Source: Bacteroidales bacterium
Lineage (GTDB): Bacteria; Bacteroidota; Bacteroidia; Bacteroidales; Marinilabiliaceae
DNA: 47,308 nt
NCBI GenBank assembly: GCA_017539645.1
Contig: JAFYCM010000029.1
Location: forward strand, 1-47,308
Reading direction: 5' to 3'
The notes under the pieces are model-generated. The model was given only the letters and a program-made list of their open reading frames with translations. It was not told the DNA's origin and searched no databases. The position numbers and the translations under genes were made by a program. Below, piece by piece: positions 1 through 8,237 of the stretch; position 1 is the first letter of the stretch, and the number at the start of each line of letters is the position of its first letter.

Positions 1-384
1 GTAGAACCCGTAGGAAAGCCCATTGAAAAGCCAGCTCCAGCACCGAAACCTCAGCCGAAACCACAACCTCAGCCAAAAGTTGAAGTTAAACCAGAGCACA
101 AAACTCTACCCAAACCAGCAAAAGCAGTCAATTCCGCCGACCTGGTGAACTACGGAACGCCCGTCGATAATGTGATGAAGGCATTCAGCATTAGCGATAA
201 ATTCCAATATCAGAAGGAACTCTTCGGTGGTAAGGTGAACGACTTCAATGCTGTTATTGAGCTGATTAACAAGTCACAAACATTCGACGAAGCTTATAGC
301 AACGTTATAAATATGTATCACTTCGACGAAAACGATCCGACAGTTGAGGCATTTTTCAGAGCGGTGCACAGACGCTTCTTGTAA
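1..384 (+). CDS. C-terminal part of a conserved Bacteroidales protein (5' end outside window)
   Basis: The reading frame is open from base 1, so the start lies upstream; only 127 residues are visible. The first ~45 residues are a Pro/Lys-rich linker (repeated K-P-Q-P type units), which suggests a stretched segment between an N-terminal, perhaps membrane-anchored, part and a small C-terminal domain. That domain contains KFQYQKELFGG and ends FFRAVHRRFL. I remember similar short C-terminal domains in Bacteroidales proteins of unknown function, but cannot assign a role. It ends 50 bases before the promoter of the aromatic amino-acid operon, and no clear terminator separates them. Confidence 0.75.
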   Translation, partial: VEPVGKPIEKPAPAPKPQPKPQPQPKVEVKPEHKTLPKPAKAVNSADLVNYGTPVDNVMKAFSISDKFQYQKELFGGKVNDFNAVIELINKSQTFDEAYSNVINMYHFDENDPTVEAFFRAVHRRFL

Positions 385-433
385 AATTTTGAAATTTTCT
401 GTTGGAATCTTAACACCGTATATATAAAAAAAC

Positions 434-441
434 TACTTTTG
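434..441 (+). promoter_or_regulatory. Candidate -7 element for the aromatic amino-acid operon leader
   Basis: TACTTTTG fits the Bacteroidales -7 consensus TAnnTTTG exactly and lies 40 bases before the leader-peptide start codon. No convincing -33 TTTG is found at the usual distance, so this is a candidate from one element and from its position. Confidence 0.5.
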
Positions 442-481
442 CTACGTCGAAAAGACAAATGACAAAAGATATAGAAAGACA

Positions 482-562
482 ATGCTTACCGCACGATTTT
501 ATTTCGGCTTTTACTTTTACTTTTTTGGTTATCGCCAGAAGAGCGGTGGGTGTTGTGAATAA
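482..562 (+). CDS. Phe/Tyr-rich leader peptide (26 aa) of the attenuator
   Basis: An ATG at 482 opens a 26-codon frame ending with TAA at 560-562. Residues 6-17 read FYFGFYFYFFGY: six Phe and four Tyr in twelve positions, far above chance. The rest (MLTAR at the start, RQKSGGCCE at the end) is ordinary. This is the pattern of leader peptides whose translation speed reports charged tRNA levels; here it would report tRNA-Phe and tRNA-Tyr together. The genes that follow make exactly those two amino acids. Its first and last codons overlap the RNA segments that form the alternative hairpins described separately. Translation has not been shown; the call rests on composition, position and RNA structure. 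Confidence 0.85.
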   Translation: MLTARFYFGFYFYFFGYRQKSGGCCE

Positions 563-613
563 AAAAATTTATTATTGATAGCATGAGCCCACCAGAAAAC
601 GGTGGGCTTTTTT
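485..613 (+). promoter_or_regulatory. Transcription attenuator of the Phe/Tyr operon (segments 1-4)
   Basis: Four segments form mutually exclusive pairs. Segment 1 (485-492, CTTACCGC) pairs with segment 2 (543-550, GCGGTGGG) over 8 bp, two of them G-T. Segment 2 bases 545-550 (GGTGGG) also pair with segment 3 (588-593, CCCACC) as antiterminator. Segment 3 (586-593) pairs with segment 4 (601-608) as the terminator. GGTGGG occurs identically in segments 2 and 4, so they compete for segment 3. A ribosome stalled on the Phe/Tyr codons (497-532) would cover segment 1, free segment 2 and allow readthrough. A ribosome reaching the stop codon would cover segment 2 and let the terminator form. The sequence shows the pairings; the mechanism is inferred from classical attenuators. 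Confidence 0.85.
586..613 (+). terminator. Attenuator terminator hairpin
   Basis: AGCCCACC (586-593) and GGTGGGCT (601-608) form a perfect 8-bp GC-rich stem with a 7-base loop, followed directly by T608-613. It lies 20 bases upstream of pheA, after the leader-peptide stop codon, so it acts before the structural genes. Confidence 0.9.
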
Positions 614-632
614 ATTTGTAATAAGAACACAA

Positions 633-1502
633 ATGAAAGAGATAAAAAGAGTAGCCATACAAGGCATAGCAGGAGCGAACCACGAGATAGCTGCGCGCGA
701 ATTTTTCAACGACTACGATGTTGAAGTTGTGCCATGCTTGACGTTTCAAGACCTGTTTGATGCCGTAAAAGCCGACTCGCAACTCTATGGCATTGTAGCG
801 ATAGAAAACACGCTTGTAGGCACCATACAATCGAACTACACGCTACTCAAAGAATCGGGACTGACAGTTATTGGAGAATACAAACTACGTATCAAGCACA
901 ATTTGATGGCACTGCCAGGTGTAAAGATTGAAGAGCTAACCGAAGTTCATTCGCACCCAATGGCACTGCGCCAATGCGAAGCATTCTTCCGTAAATATCC
1001 ACACATACGCCTCGTAGAGAGCGACGACACCGCTCTTTCGGCCAAAGAATTGAGCGAAAAGCAGAATCGCACTATTGGAGCCATCGCCCCAAAATTGGCA
1101 GCAGAACTCTACGGATTGAAAATTCTCGAGCATGGCATTGAAACCAACAAAAAGAATTTCACCCGATTCCTGATTGTCAGTCAACATGGCAAGACGGAAA
1201 TAGACGAACTCTTTGCTCAAAACCGCATCAACCGCGCATCGATAGTGTTTTCACTTCCACAAGCACAAGAAGTTGGCAGTTTGTCAAAAGTGCTTACGGT
1301 GTTTGCTTTCTACGGCATCAACCTAACCAAAATTCAGTCGAATCCTATCGTCGGTCGCGAGTGGGAATATCTCTTCTACATCGACCTTTCGTTCAACAAC
1401 TACACGCGCTACATTCAGGCTGTAGATGCAGTTCGCCCATTGTGCGACAAACTGACAGTGCTCGGTGAATTTGAACTCGGTCGTCAAAGTCATAAAGAAT
1501 AA
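633..1502 (+). CDS. pheA: Prephenate dehydratase
   Basis: This 289-residue protein converts prephenate to phenylpyruvate, the committed step to phenylalanine. The catalytic domain (about residues 5-180) ends with the diagnostic TRF motif at residues 177-179, in KKNFTRFLIV. A C-terminal ACT domain (about 195-285) begins SIVFSLPQAQEVGSLSKVL and should bind Phe for feedback inhibition; its LTKIQSNP segment stands where many homologues have LTKIESRP. No chorismate mutase domain is attached; that activity sits on the DAHP synthase two genes on. The ATG start lies 20 bases after the attenuator terminator. It is the first structural gene of the operon and is likely controlled by Phe/Tyr-dependent attenuation. 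Confidence 0.95.
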   Translation: MKEIKRVAIQGIAGANHEIAAREFFNDYDVEVVPCLTFQDLFDAVKADSQLYGIVAIENTLVGTIQSNYTLLKESGLTVIGEYKLRIKHNLMALPGVKIEELTEVHSHPMALRQCEAFFRKYPHIRLVESDDTALSAKELSEKQNRTIGAIAPKLAAELYGLKILEHGIETNKKNFTRFLIVSQHGKTEIDELFAQNRINRASIVFSLPQAQEVGSLSKVLTVFAFYGINLTKIQSNPIVGREWEYLFYIDLSFNNYTRYIQAVDAVRPLCDKLTVLGEFELGRQSHKE

Positions 1503-1524
1503 GTAACTACAAAATATACATAAA

Positions 1525-2685
1525 GTGATAATAGCACCAGCAAAGCGAATAAGCAACGTAGAAGAATACTACTTCTCGCGCAACAACCGTCGTCTCGATG
1601 CCATGCGCAAGAGCGGCGTAGACGTAATAAATCTCGGCATCGGCAGCCCCGATCTTCCTCCAGCCGACGATATTATTGAGACATTAAGCACTGAAGCTCG
1701 CAAACCCAACGTCCATGGTTATCAAAGCTACACAGGCATACCAGAACTCCGTAAGGGCTACGCTGATTGGTATGCCAAGTGGTATGGCGTACAACTAAAC
1801 CCCGACAACGAAATTTTGCCTCTCATTGGTTCTAAAGAGGGCATCATGCATATAATGATGGCATTCATCAACGAAGGCGATGGTGTGCTTGTGCCCAACC
1901 CTGGCTATCCTACATATTCGTCGGTAGCTAAACTCGTTGGTGCTAAGACTATCACGTATAATCTATACGAAGAACTCGGGTGGCAACCGAACTTCGACGA
2001 GCTCGAAAAACTTGACCTCAGCGGTGTGAAAATGATGTGGGTGAATTACCCTAACATGCCAACTGGCGCGCCTGCTTCAATGGAACTATATAAGAAAATT
2101 ATCGATTTCGGTCGTCGACATAACATACTTATATGCAACGACAACCCATATAGCTTCATACTACACGAGAAGCCAATAAGTATACTATCGATAGAAGGAG
2201 CAAAAGACGTAGCAATAGAGCTCAACTCGATGAGCAAAGCGCACAACATGGCAGGTTGGCGTTTTGGTATGGCAGCATCGAATGCCGAAATTATTCAATG
2301 CATACTTAGAGTGAAGAGCAACATGGATAGTGGCGTTTTTCGTCCTATGCAAAGTGCAGCAGCCAAAGCCCTTGCGCTTGGCAAAGATTGGTTCGACGAA
2401 GTGAATCGCACCTATCGCGAACGTCAGACGTATGCATTCGATATTATGGATATGCTCGGATGCAAGGCCGATCGCAAGCAAGGCGGTTTGTTCGTTTGGG
2501 GTCGCATTCCCGACAATTGGAAATCGGCAGAAGCATTGTCGGACGAGATACTACACAAAACGGGCATATTCATTACGCCAGGCTTCATTTTCGGAAGTCA
2601 AGGCGAACGCTTCCTTCGCATATCGCTATGCTCGAAAGTAGAGACTCTAAAAGAGGCAATACGCCGATTGAAAGAGATGAAATAA
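1525..2685 (+). CDS. PLP-dependent class I/II aminotransferase of the aromatic operon
   Basis: A 386-residue fold-type I aminotransferase. Visible landmarks are NLGIGSPDLPP near the N-terminus, NYPNMPTGA and NDNPYS of the PLP pocket, and the Schiff-base lysine at about residue 238 in SMSKAHNMAGWRFG. The start is GTG at 1525, 22 bases after pheA; no better ATG precedes the conserved N-terminal residues. Its position between pheA and the DAHP synthase-chorismate mutase gene suggests it makes Phe and Tyr from phenylpyruvate and 4-hydroxyphenylpyruvate, or transaminates prephenate. The family also includes diaminopimelate and alanine aminotransferases, so substrate is inferred from context only. 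Confidence 0.85.
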   Translation: MIIAPAKRISNVEEYYFSRNNRRLDAMRKSGVDVINLGIGSPDLPPADDIIETLSTEARKPNVHGYQSYTGIPELRKGYADWYAKWYGVQLNPDNEILPLIGSKEGIMHIMMAFINEGDGVLVPNPGYPTYSSVAKLVGAKTITYNLYEELGWQPNFDELEKLDLSGVKMMWVNYPNMPTGAPASMELYKKIIDFGRRHNILICNDNPYSFILHEKPISILSIEGAKDVAIELNSMSKAHNMAGWRFGMAASNAEIIQCILRVKSNMDSGVFRPMQSAAAKALALGKDWFDEVNRTYRERQTYAFDIMDMLGCKADRKQGGLFVWGRIPDNWKSAEALSDEILHKTGIFITPGFIFGSQGERFLRISLCSKVETLKEAIRRLKEMK

Positions 2686-2722
2686 GCAACAACAAGAAAA
2701 AGAATAAAAAATCAAACTAAAT

Positions 2723-3820
2723 ATGGAAAATACATTAGATATAAAACCAATAACGCTAGAAGGCGTAAGTTTGAAACGCCCATTGGTGATAGCAGGACCA
2801 TGCAGCGCCGAAACAGAAGAACAGGTAATGAACACAGCACGTGAATTGGCAGCAAACGGCATCAAAATATTCCGTGCTGGCATTTGGAAGCCTCGCACAC
2901 GACCAGGCACATTCGAAGGCGTTGGCGTTACGGGTCTACCATGGCTTCAGAGAGTTAAGAAGGAGACTGGTATGTACACCGCCGTTGAGGTTGCCACCGC
3001 TCAGCAATGCTACGAAGCCATAAAATACGGCATCGACGTATTGTGGATTGGCGCGCGCACTACAGCAAACCCATTCGCAGTGCAAGAGATTGCCGACGCT
3101 CTTCGCGGCACTGACATTCCCGTGCTTGTGAAGAACCCCGTCAACCCCGACCTCGAATTGTGGATTGGCGCGTTCGAACGTCTCAATCAAGCTGGCGTTA
3201 AGCAACTTGCAGCTATTCACCGCGGTTTCTCGGTATACGAGAAGAGCCGTTTCCGCAACGACCCGCAATGGCAGATACCTATTGAGCTTCATCGCCGTTT
3301 GCCTCAGCTACCTATAATTAACGACCCGAGCCACATCACTGGCGACTCCAATTTGATTCAAGAGGTTGCACAAGAGGCAATGGACCTTAACTTTGATGGT
3401 CTCATTATTGAGAGCCACGAATGTCCAGCCCGCGCTTGGTCGGACGCAAAACAACAAGTTACACCACAACATTTACAACTTATTCTTAATGCACTCGTGA
3501 TACGCGACCATTCCATAGACAACAAGCCACGCACCGAACTTGAAGACTTGCGTATGCAAATAGACGAACTCGACCGCCAACTGCTCAGCTGCCTCGGCAA
3601 ACGTATGCAAGTGTCGGAGAAGATTGCCAAATACAAATTCGAGCATAGCATAACTATCTTGCAACAAGGCCGTTACGAGCAAATTCTCGAAAACCGTCGT
3701 ATGCAAGCTATGCAAAATGGCTTGAACCCCGATTTCGTAGTGAAAGTTTATGAAGACATCCACGAAGAGTCGGTAAACCGCCAGAACAACGTAATGAAAG
3801 AACTCGCTAAGAATAAATAA
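2723..3820 (+). CDS. aroF: Bifunctional DAHP synthase / chorismate mutase
   Basis: This 365-residue protein joins the entry step of the shikimate pathway (PEP plus erythrose 4-phosphate to DAHP) with the branch step chorismate to prephenate. Residues 1-260 are a type I-beta, KdsA-like DAHP synthase with GPCSAE at 25-30, FRAGIWKPRTRPGTFEG, and a late INDPSHITG motif. From about residue 270 an AroQ-type chorismate mutase helix bundle follows (EDLRMQIDELDRQLLSCLGKRM). Prephenate made here feeds both pheA and tyrA of the same operon. The order (synthase first, mutase last) is usual for Bacteroidota. The gene symbol is a family convention; aroG or aroA(Q) are equally used. Confidence 0.93.
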   Translation: MENTLDIKPITLEGVSLKRPLVIAGPCSAETEEQVMNTARELAANGIKIFRAGIWKPRTRPGTFEGVGVTGLPWLQRVKKETGMYTAVEVATAQQCYEAIKYGIDVLWIGARTTANPFAVQEIADALRGTDIPVLVKNPVNPDLELWIGAFERLNQAGVKQLAAIHRGFSVYEKSRFRNDPQWQIPIELHRRLPQLPIINDPSHITGDSNLIQEVAQEAMDLNFDGLIIESHECPARAWSDAKQQVTPQHLQLILNALVIRDHSIDNKPRTELEDLRMQIDELDRQLLSCLGKRMQVSEKIAKYKFEHSITILQQGRYEQILENRRMQAMQNGLNPDFVVKVYEDIHEESVNRQNNVMKELAKNK

Positions 3821-3823
3821 GTT

Positions 3824-4597
3824 ATGAGAATTTGCATTGTAGGAGCCGGCAAAATGGGCACGATACTCGCCGACTCGCTCTGCTTGCAACACGAAGTTGC
3901 TGTTTACGATCGCGACATTACGCGTTTGCAATACGTATTCAACACGCGCCGTCTGATGAAGCTCGACGAAATACGCGAGTTTGACCCTGAATTGCTCATC
4001 AACGCCGTGACGCTCAAGTACACCATAAGTACATTCAACGAAGTGCTGCCATACCTATCGCCAATGTGTATGGTCTCGGACATCGCATCGGTAAAGACGG
4101 GCTTGAAGGAGTTCTACGCATCATGCGGTCATCCGTATGTATCTACTCACCCGATGTTCGGTCCAACATTCGCCAACTTGCGCGAACTTCGCCAGAATCA
4201 CGCCATAATTATTGCCGAAGGCGACCACTTGGGCAAGGTATTCTTCAAGGATTTCTACCAGTCGCTCGGGCTTAATATTCACGAATATACATTCCAAGGT
4301 CACGACGAAACTATTGCCTATTCGCTATCGATTCCGTTCGTATCTACGATGGTTTTTGCTGCGTGCATGAAGCATCAGGACGCGCCTGGCACAACCTTCA
4401 AGAAGCAATACGACATTGCTAAAGGCGTGCTTTCGGAGGACGATTTCTTGCTCTCGGAGGTGCTGTTCAACCCATACACGCCAGCGCAAGTGGAAAACAT
4501 TGTGTCGCAGATGAATAAACTTCTCGACATAATAAAGAGAAAAGATTCTGCTGAGATGTGCGAATATTTAGCTAAACTTCGAGAAAATATTCGATAA
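3824..4597 (+). CDS. tyrA: Prephenate dehydrogenase
   Basis: A 257-residue NAD(P)-dependent dehydrogenase making 4-hydroxyphenylpyruvate, the tyrosine precursor. The N-terminus MRICIVGAGKMG carries the Rossmann GxGxxG at residues 7-12. STHPMFGPTFA is the conserved prephenate-binding region with its catalytic His, and IAYSLSIPFVS lies in the helical C-terminal domain. It is shorter than fused TyrA enzymes and has neither a chorismate mutase nor an ACT domain, so feedback control is not expected on this polypeptide. The gap to the preceding stop codon is only 3 bases, so tight co-expression with the DAHP synthase-mutase is likely. Confidence 0.92.
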   Translation: MRICIVGAGKMGTILADSLCLQHEVAVYDRDITRLQYVFNTRRLMKLDEIREFDPELLINAVTLKYTISTFNEVLPYLSPMCMVSDIASVKTGLKEFYASCGHPYVSTHPMFGPTFANLRELRQNHAIIIAEGDHLGKVFFKDFYQSLGLNIHEYTFQGHDETIAYSLSIPFVSTMVFAACMKHQDAPGTTFKKQYDIAKGVLSEDDFLLSEVLFNPYTPAQVENIVSQMNKLLDIIKRKDSAEMCEYLAKLRENIR

Positions 4598-4625
4598 GCA
4601 TAACTGCAAACTAATATTATAACTA

Positions 4626-5480
4626 ATGAAAAAGATTTTAGCAATTGCCGTTGTAGCCTCAGCATTAGTAGGTTGCAACAATCATCAGGCAGAAGTAACC
4701 GACTTACAACAAAAAGTTGATACACTTCAAAAAATAATCGATCAGAAAGATAAAAACTTTGCACTCATCGCCGGCACGATGTCCGAGTTGCAACAAAACC
4801 TCAACGTGATAAAGGAGAAAGAGGGATTGATTTCCACCAACCTCAACGAAAGCAACAAAAGCCAACTTCAAGACGACGTTGACGCTATCTACAAAGTGTT
4901 GCTCGACAATAAGCAAAAGGTGAAAAGCCTTGAAGCTCAGTTGCGCAAAGCTACTTCGAACAACAAAGAGCTTCAGCAACTCATCAGCGTACTCCAAGAG
5001 CAAATAGACCAGCAGAACAAGGAGATTGAGAAACTCACCACGATGCTCAAGGATAAAGACCTCGACATCAACGCGCTTACTGGCGCTGTGATTTCGCTCA
5101 CCTCTTCGGTCGATTCGCTTGCAACAGAGAAAGCAAAAGTAGACAAGAGCCTCGCTATCGCAACCAACGAGATTAACACCGTGTTCTATATCGTAGGTAC
5201 AAAGAGCTACCTCAGAGACAAGGGCGTTGTGGAGAAAGACGGCTTGTTCAAGAAGAAAATTCTCGCCGGCGATGTAGACAACCGCATTTTCAACGCAGTA
5301 AATAAAAACGAAGTCACCAAAATCGACCTCGGAGGACGCAGAGCTAAAGTTCTCTCGCAGCACAACGAATCGTCGTACGAGATTGTTGACAATGACGACA
5401 GGACTCAATCGTTAGTCATCAAAAACGCAGAAGCTTTCTGGCAGACGAGCAAATATCTCGTAGTGCAGATAAAAGACTAA
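4626..5480 (+). CDS. Coiled-coil lipoprotein of unknown function
   Basis: A 284-residue protein with a lipoprotein signal (MKKILAIAVVASALVGC; lipid-attached Cys at residue 17). From about residue 22 to 180 it is rich in heptad-like E/K/Q/L repeats and should form a long coiled coil (DLQQKVDTLQKIIDQKDKNF and similar). The last ~90 residues form a compact domain beginning FYIVGTKSYLRDKGVVEKDG. I recall similar coiled-coil lipoproteins in other Bacteroidales but no known function. It follows tyrA by 28 bases and precedes the operon terminator at 5506-5543, so it is probably transcribed with the aromatic genes. No link to aromatic metabolism can be read from it. Confidence 0.85.
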   Translation: MKKILAIAVVASALVGCNNHQAEVTDLQQKVDTLQKIIDQKDKNFALIAGTMSELQQNLNVIKEKEGLISTNLNESNKSQLQDDVDAIYKVLLDNKQKVKSLEAQLRKATSNNKELQQLISVLQEQIDQQNKEIEKLTTMLKDKDLDINALTGAVISLTSSVDSLATEKAKVDKSLAIATNEINTVFYIVGTKSYLRDKGVVEKDGLFKKKILAGDVDNRIFNAVNKNEVTKIDLGGRRAKVLSQHNESSYEIVDNDDRTQSLVIKNAEAFWQTSKYLVVQIKD

Positions 5481-5505
5481 AATTCAGTCACATATAAATA
5501 TGTAC

Positions 5506-5543
5506 AATCCGCTCTAAGGCTTATCCTTGGGGCGGATTTTTTT
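5506..5543 (+). terminator. Terminator of the aromatic amino-acid operon
   Basis: AATCCGC (5506-5512) pairs with GCGGATT (5532-5538), extended inside by an AAGG/CCTT helix, and runs into T537-543 of the 5500 block. It lies 25 bases after the lipoprotein stop codon. Confidence 0.88.
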
Positions 5544-5656
5544 ATATACATATTTACAAAGCGATTATCGACAGAATCTGGCGCTACACTACAAAACAGA
5601 TACCTTATAAGTCAGCTATATGTTGTAAATTCGCCAATGCATAAACCATTTTTTCG

Positions 5657-6997
5657 ATGAAAAAATCAGGAAGAGTTATCGTAGTTGACGACAATGCTGG
5701 CATTCGCGCCACGCTGAAGATATTATTACCCTTACGTTTTGCCGATATTGAAATTCTGTCATCGCCCAAGGAACTGCTGAGCAAGGTGTCTACGTTTGCA
5801 CCCGATGTGGTGCTGCTCGACATGAATTTTACGTCGGAGGTAAATACTGGCAACGAAGGACTCTTCTGGCTCTCGGAGCTCAAAGCTAAGTACCCCAAAC
5901 TGCAAGTGGTACTTTTCACTGCATACGCCGACATCTCGCTTGCCGTAGAAGGCATGAAGCGCGGCGCATTCGACTTTGTGGTGAAGCCGTGGGATAACGA
6001 CAAACTGCTCGATACGCTTGCCGCAGCTTGTGAGCGCACTCGCGAGCTTACAAACGACAATAGCAACGCTCCTTCTCAACCAAAAAATTCCGATATGTAC
6101 TGGGGTTCAAGCGATGCTATGCGCCAGATACGCGCCACGGTGGAGAAGATTGCTCCAACCGACGCCACGGTGCTCATCACGGGCGAGAATGGTACAGGTA
6201 AAGATGTGCTTGCACGCGAGATTCATCTTCGCAGCGAACGCCACAACAAGCCAATGGTTGCCGTTGATGCGGGTGCGATAACCGAAACGCTTTTCGAGAG
6301 CGAACTTTTCGGTCATGTGAAGGGTGCATTTACCGATGCGCACACCGACCATGTGGGCAAATTTGAGCAAGCCAATGGCAGCACACTCTTCCTCGACGAG
6401 ATTGGTAACATTCCGCTACATCTGCAAGCCAAGTTGCTACGAGTGCTGCAAAACCGCAGTGTGATGCGCGTGGGCGACTCTACGGCGCGTCCCATCGACA
6501 TACGTCTAATCTGCGCTACCAATATGAATTTAGAGCAGTTGGTGCGCGAAGGTAAGTTCCGCGAAGACCTCTACTACCGCATAAATACTATGCACATCGA
6601 GTTGCTGCCCTTGCGTGAACGCCGCGACGACATAGTGCCTCTTGCAGAACGTTTTGTGATAGAGTTTGCTAATAAATATCATCGTTCGGTGATTGGCATC
6701 GATGCTCAAGCCGCCACCGCCCTGCGCGGACACCGTTGGCGCGGCAACATACGCGAGTTGCAGAACTGCATCGAGAAGGCTGTCATTCTCTCAGAAGGTA
6801 GCACACTGACAGCCAACGACATACAACTCGAACAATCGTCCGATGCTATCGACAACCTCGACGGCCTCGACGCAGCCGAAGAGAAGATGGTGCGTAGTGC
6901 CGTGAGCCGTTGTAATGGCAACATCTCAGCTGCAGCTAAAATGCTTGGCATCAGCCGCCCTACGATGTATGCCAAGATGAAGAAGTATGGAATGTAG
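5657..6997 (+). CDS. NtrC-family sigma-54 dependent response regulator
   Basis: A 446-residue three-domain activator. The receiver (1-120) has acidic residues D11/D12, phospho-acceptor D55 in VVLLDMNF and K110 in FVVKPW. The AAA+ sigma-54 interaction domain (about 145-385) has Walker A GENGTGKD (176-183) and the sigma-54 contact loop GAFTDA at 223-228 (classical GAFTGA). TLFLDEIG covers Walker B. The C-terminal Fis-type helix-turn-helix is NGNISAAAKMLGISRPTMYAKMKKYGM-like and ends the protein. The cognate kinase is probably the gene at 8238, although an acyltransferase gene on the opposite strand separates them. A plausible target is tolC at 9309, whose upstream region carries a sigma-54-like site and a palindrome. 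Confidence 0.93.
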   Translation: MKKSGRVIVVDDNAGIRATLKILLPLRFADIEILSSPKELLSKVSTFAPDVVLLDMNFTSEVNTGNEGLFWLSELKAKYPKLQVVLFTAYADISLAVEGMKRGAFDFVVKPWDNDKLLDTLAAACERTRELTNDNSNAPSQPKNSDMYWGSSDAMRQIRATVEKIAPTDATVLITGENGTGKDVLAREIHLRSERHNKPMVAVDAGAITETLFESELFGHVKGAFTDAHTDHVGKFEQANGSTLFLDEIGNIPLHLQAKLLRVLQNRSVMRVGDSTARPIDIRLICATNMNLEQLVREGKFREDLYYRINTMHIELLPLRERRDDIVPLAERFVIEFANKYHRSVIGIDAQAATALRGHRWRGNIRELQNCIEKAVILSEGSTLTANDIQLEQSSDAIDNLDGLDAAEEKMVRSAVSRCNGNISAAAKMLGISRPTMYAKMKKYGM

Positions 6998-7015
6998 GTA
7001 GTTACGAGTTACTTA

Positions 7016-8101
7016 CTAAACGATTCTCTTACGCAGTAATGCGGTAATTGGTCGGAATATGTATTTATGTATTCCGATTTGCTTCAATACGTATGCCACT
7101 ACAATTGGTATAACTGCACTTAGCAACAAATTGAGTAACAAGTTTGGACAGAAAGTAGTTATGCCCAATTTGGGTAATATTGAACGAAATGCGCCAGTAA
7201 AAAAGCAATGCATTACATAAATTTCGAGACAATAGAGACCACACGTACGGAATACTATATTATCAAGCCATTTGTATCGCGCAAATACGCACCACAGCAA
7301 AGCAGTCATTCCCAAACCAGTTAATATTTGCAATGGCAATAAATGTATTTTAGTCTGTTCCTCAACGCCCCATACAACTATAGCAACAGCAACTAATGCC
7401 GAAGGCAAAACAACCGATAGCTTTATCTCTAATTTATGAACGATTAACAACACTCCTGCAAAGAAAAAAGGCAGATGAAATATAGTTCTGCACAATAACG
7501 ATTCGGGGACAAGCATCATTTGTGCTACAATTGACGCAATACACATTGCAATTAGCACGATCGTATGAGGCAACCTTCTCAGTATAAATCTTGTTACTGC
7601 ATAATAAATACAAAGCGAATACAAGTACCAATATGGACCGATAGGGTTTCGCCATAGCCACAAAATATCAGTGGCTTTTTGTTCGTTATTGACCGCCCCT
7701 GCGAATACTAATTTTACTAATACTAGCAAGCAACTAAACACAAAATAGACGGCAACGAAATTTCCAATACTCGTTATGATTTTTCTTTTGTTCGTCAAGC
7801 AATCAGATACTATGTACGCTTTACCAAAAAGATAGCCACTAACAAAAAAAAACACTGGCATATGAAACGAATAAACAACAATATACATCGCATTCATAAT
7901 GCCCAAACGGTCAGAAAAAATTTCTGCACTCATAAATCCATCAAGGATATGCCCAAGAACAACGCAGAGTATCAAAAAACCTTTCAAACTATCGATATAA
8001 GTTAGTCTTATGTTACTATTTGATACATTTTGAGATTGGGAGGAAGCAGAATTAATATCAACCGACTTATTGTCTACGCTTCCATTACTATCAATATTCA
8101 T
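7016..8101 (-). CDS. Membrane acyltransferase (acyltransferase-3 / O-acetylase family)
   Basis: A 361-residue multi-pass protein with about ten hydrophobic segments. It begins with a polar Ser/Asn-rich stretch of ~35 residues, then RLTYIDSLKGFLILCVVLGHILDGF, the typical start of acyltransferase-3 proteins, with the catalytic His in VLGH. Such enzymes transfer acetyl or other acyl groups to sugars of surface polysaccharides. The gene is visibly more AT-rich than its neighbours and lies antisense between a response regulator and a histidine kinase gene, 18 bases from the regulator's stop. This suggests a later insertion that split a two-component pair. The acceptor substrate cannot be told. Confidence 0.88.
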   Translation of the reverse strand: MNIDSNGSVDNKSVDINSASSQSQNVSNSNIRLTYIDSLKGFLILCVVLGHILDGFMSAEIFSDRLGIMNAMYIVVYSFHMPVFFFVSGYLFGKAYIVSDCLTNKRKIITSIGNFVAVYFVFSCLLVLVKLVFAGAVNNEQKATDILWLWRNPIGPYWYLYSLCIYYAVTRFILRRLPHTIVLIAMCIASIVAQMMLVPESLLCRTIFHLPFFFAGVLLIVHKLEIKLSVVLPSALVAVAIVVWGVEEQTKIHLLPLQILTGLGMTALLWCVFARYKWLDNIVFRTCGLYCLEIYVMHCFFTGAFRSILPKLGITTFCPNLLLNLLLSAVIPIVVAYVLKQIGIHKYIFRPITALLRKRIV

Positions 8102-8135
8102 CTATGGCAAAAATTTACATTTCAAGAGTTGCACA

Positions 8136-8143
8136 CAAATTTA
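8136..8143 (-). promoter_or_regulatory. Candidate -7 element for the acyltransferase gene
   Basis: On the minus strand this reads TAAATTTG, a match to TAnnTTTG, 35 bases upstream of the ATG. No clear -33 element is at the usual distance. Confidence 0.4.
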
Positions 8144-8237
8144 GTATTTTCGCAACACAAACGCATTGTGACATATCGAGCTAAATCAGAATCTGCGTCA
8201 TCTGTGTTGTCTGTGTGAATATGTACAAGACTGTATT

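Noticed and set aside
4704-5408. 234-codon antisense frame opposite the coiled-coil lipoprotein
   Set aside because: It is a shadow of the Glu/Lys-rich coding strand; the plus-strand frame has a signal peptide, operon position and terminator.
5576-5600. Sigma-54 site upstream of the response regulator gene
   Set aside because: TGGCGC at about 5580 has no GC at the correct distance, so autoregulation by sigma-54 is not supported.
8106-8135. Sigma-54 site upstream of the histidine kinase
   Set aside because: TGGCAAA lacks a -12 GC at ten bases; the nearest TTGC is too far.
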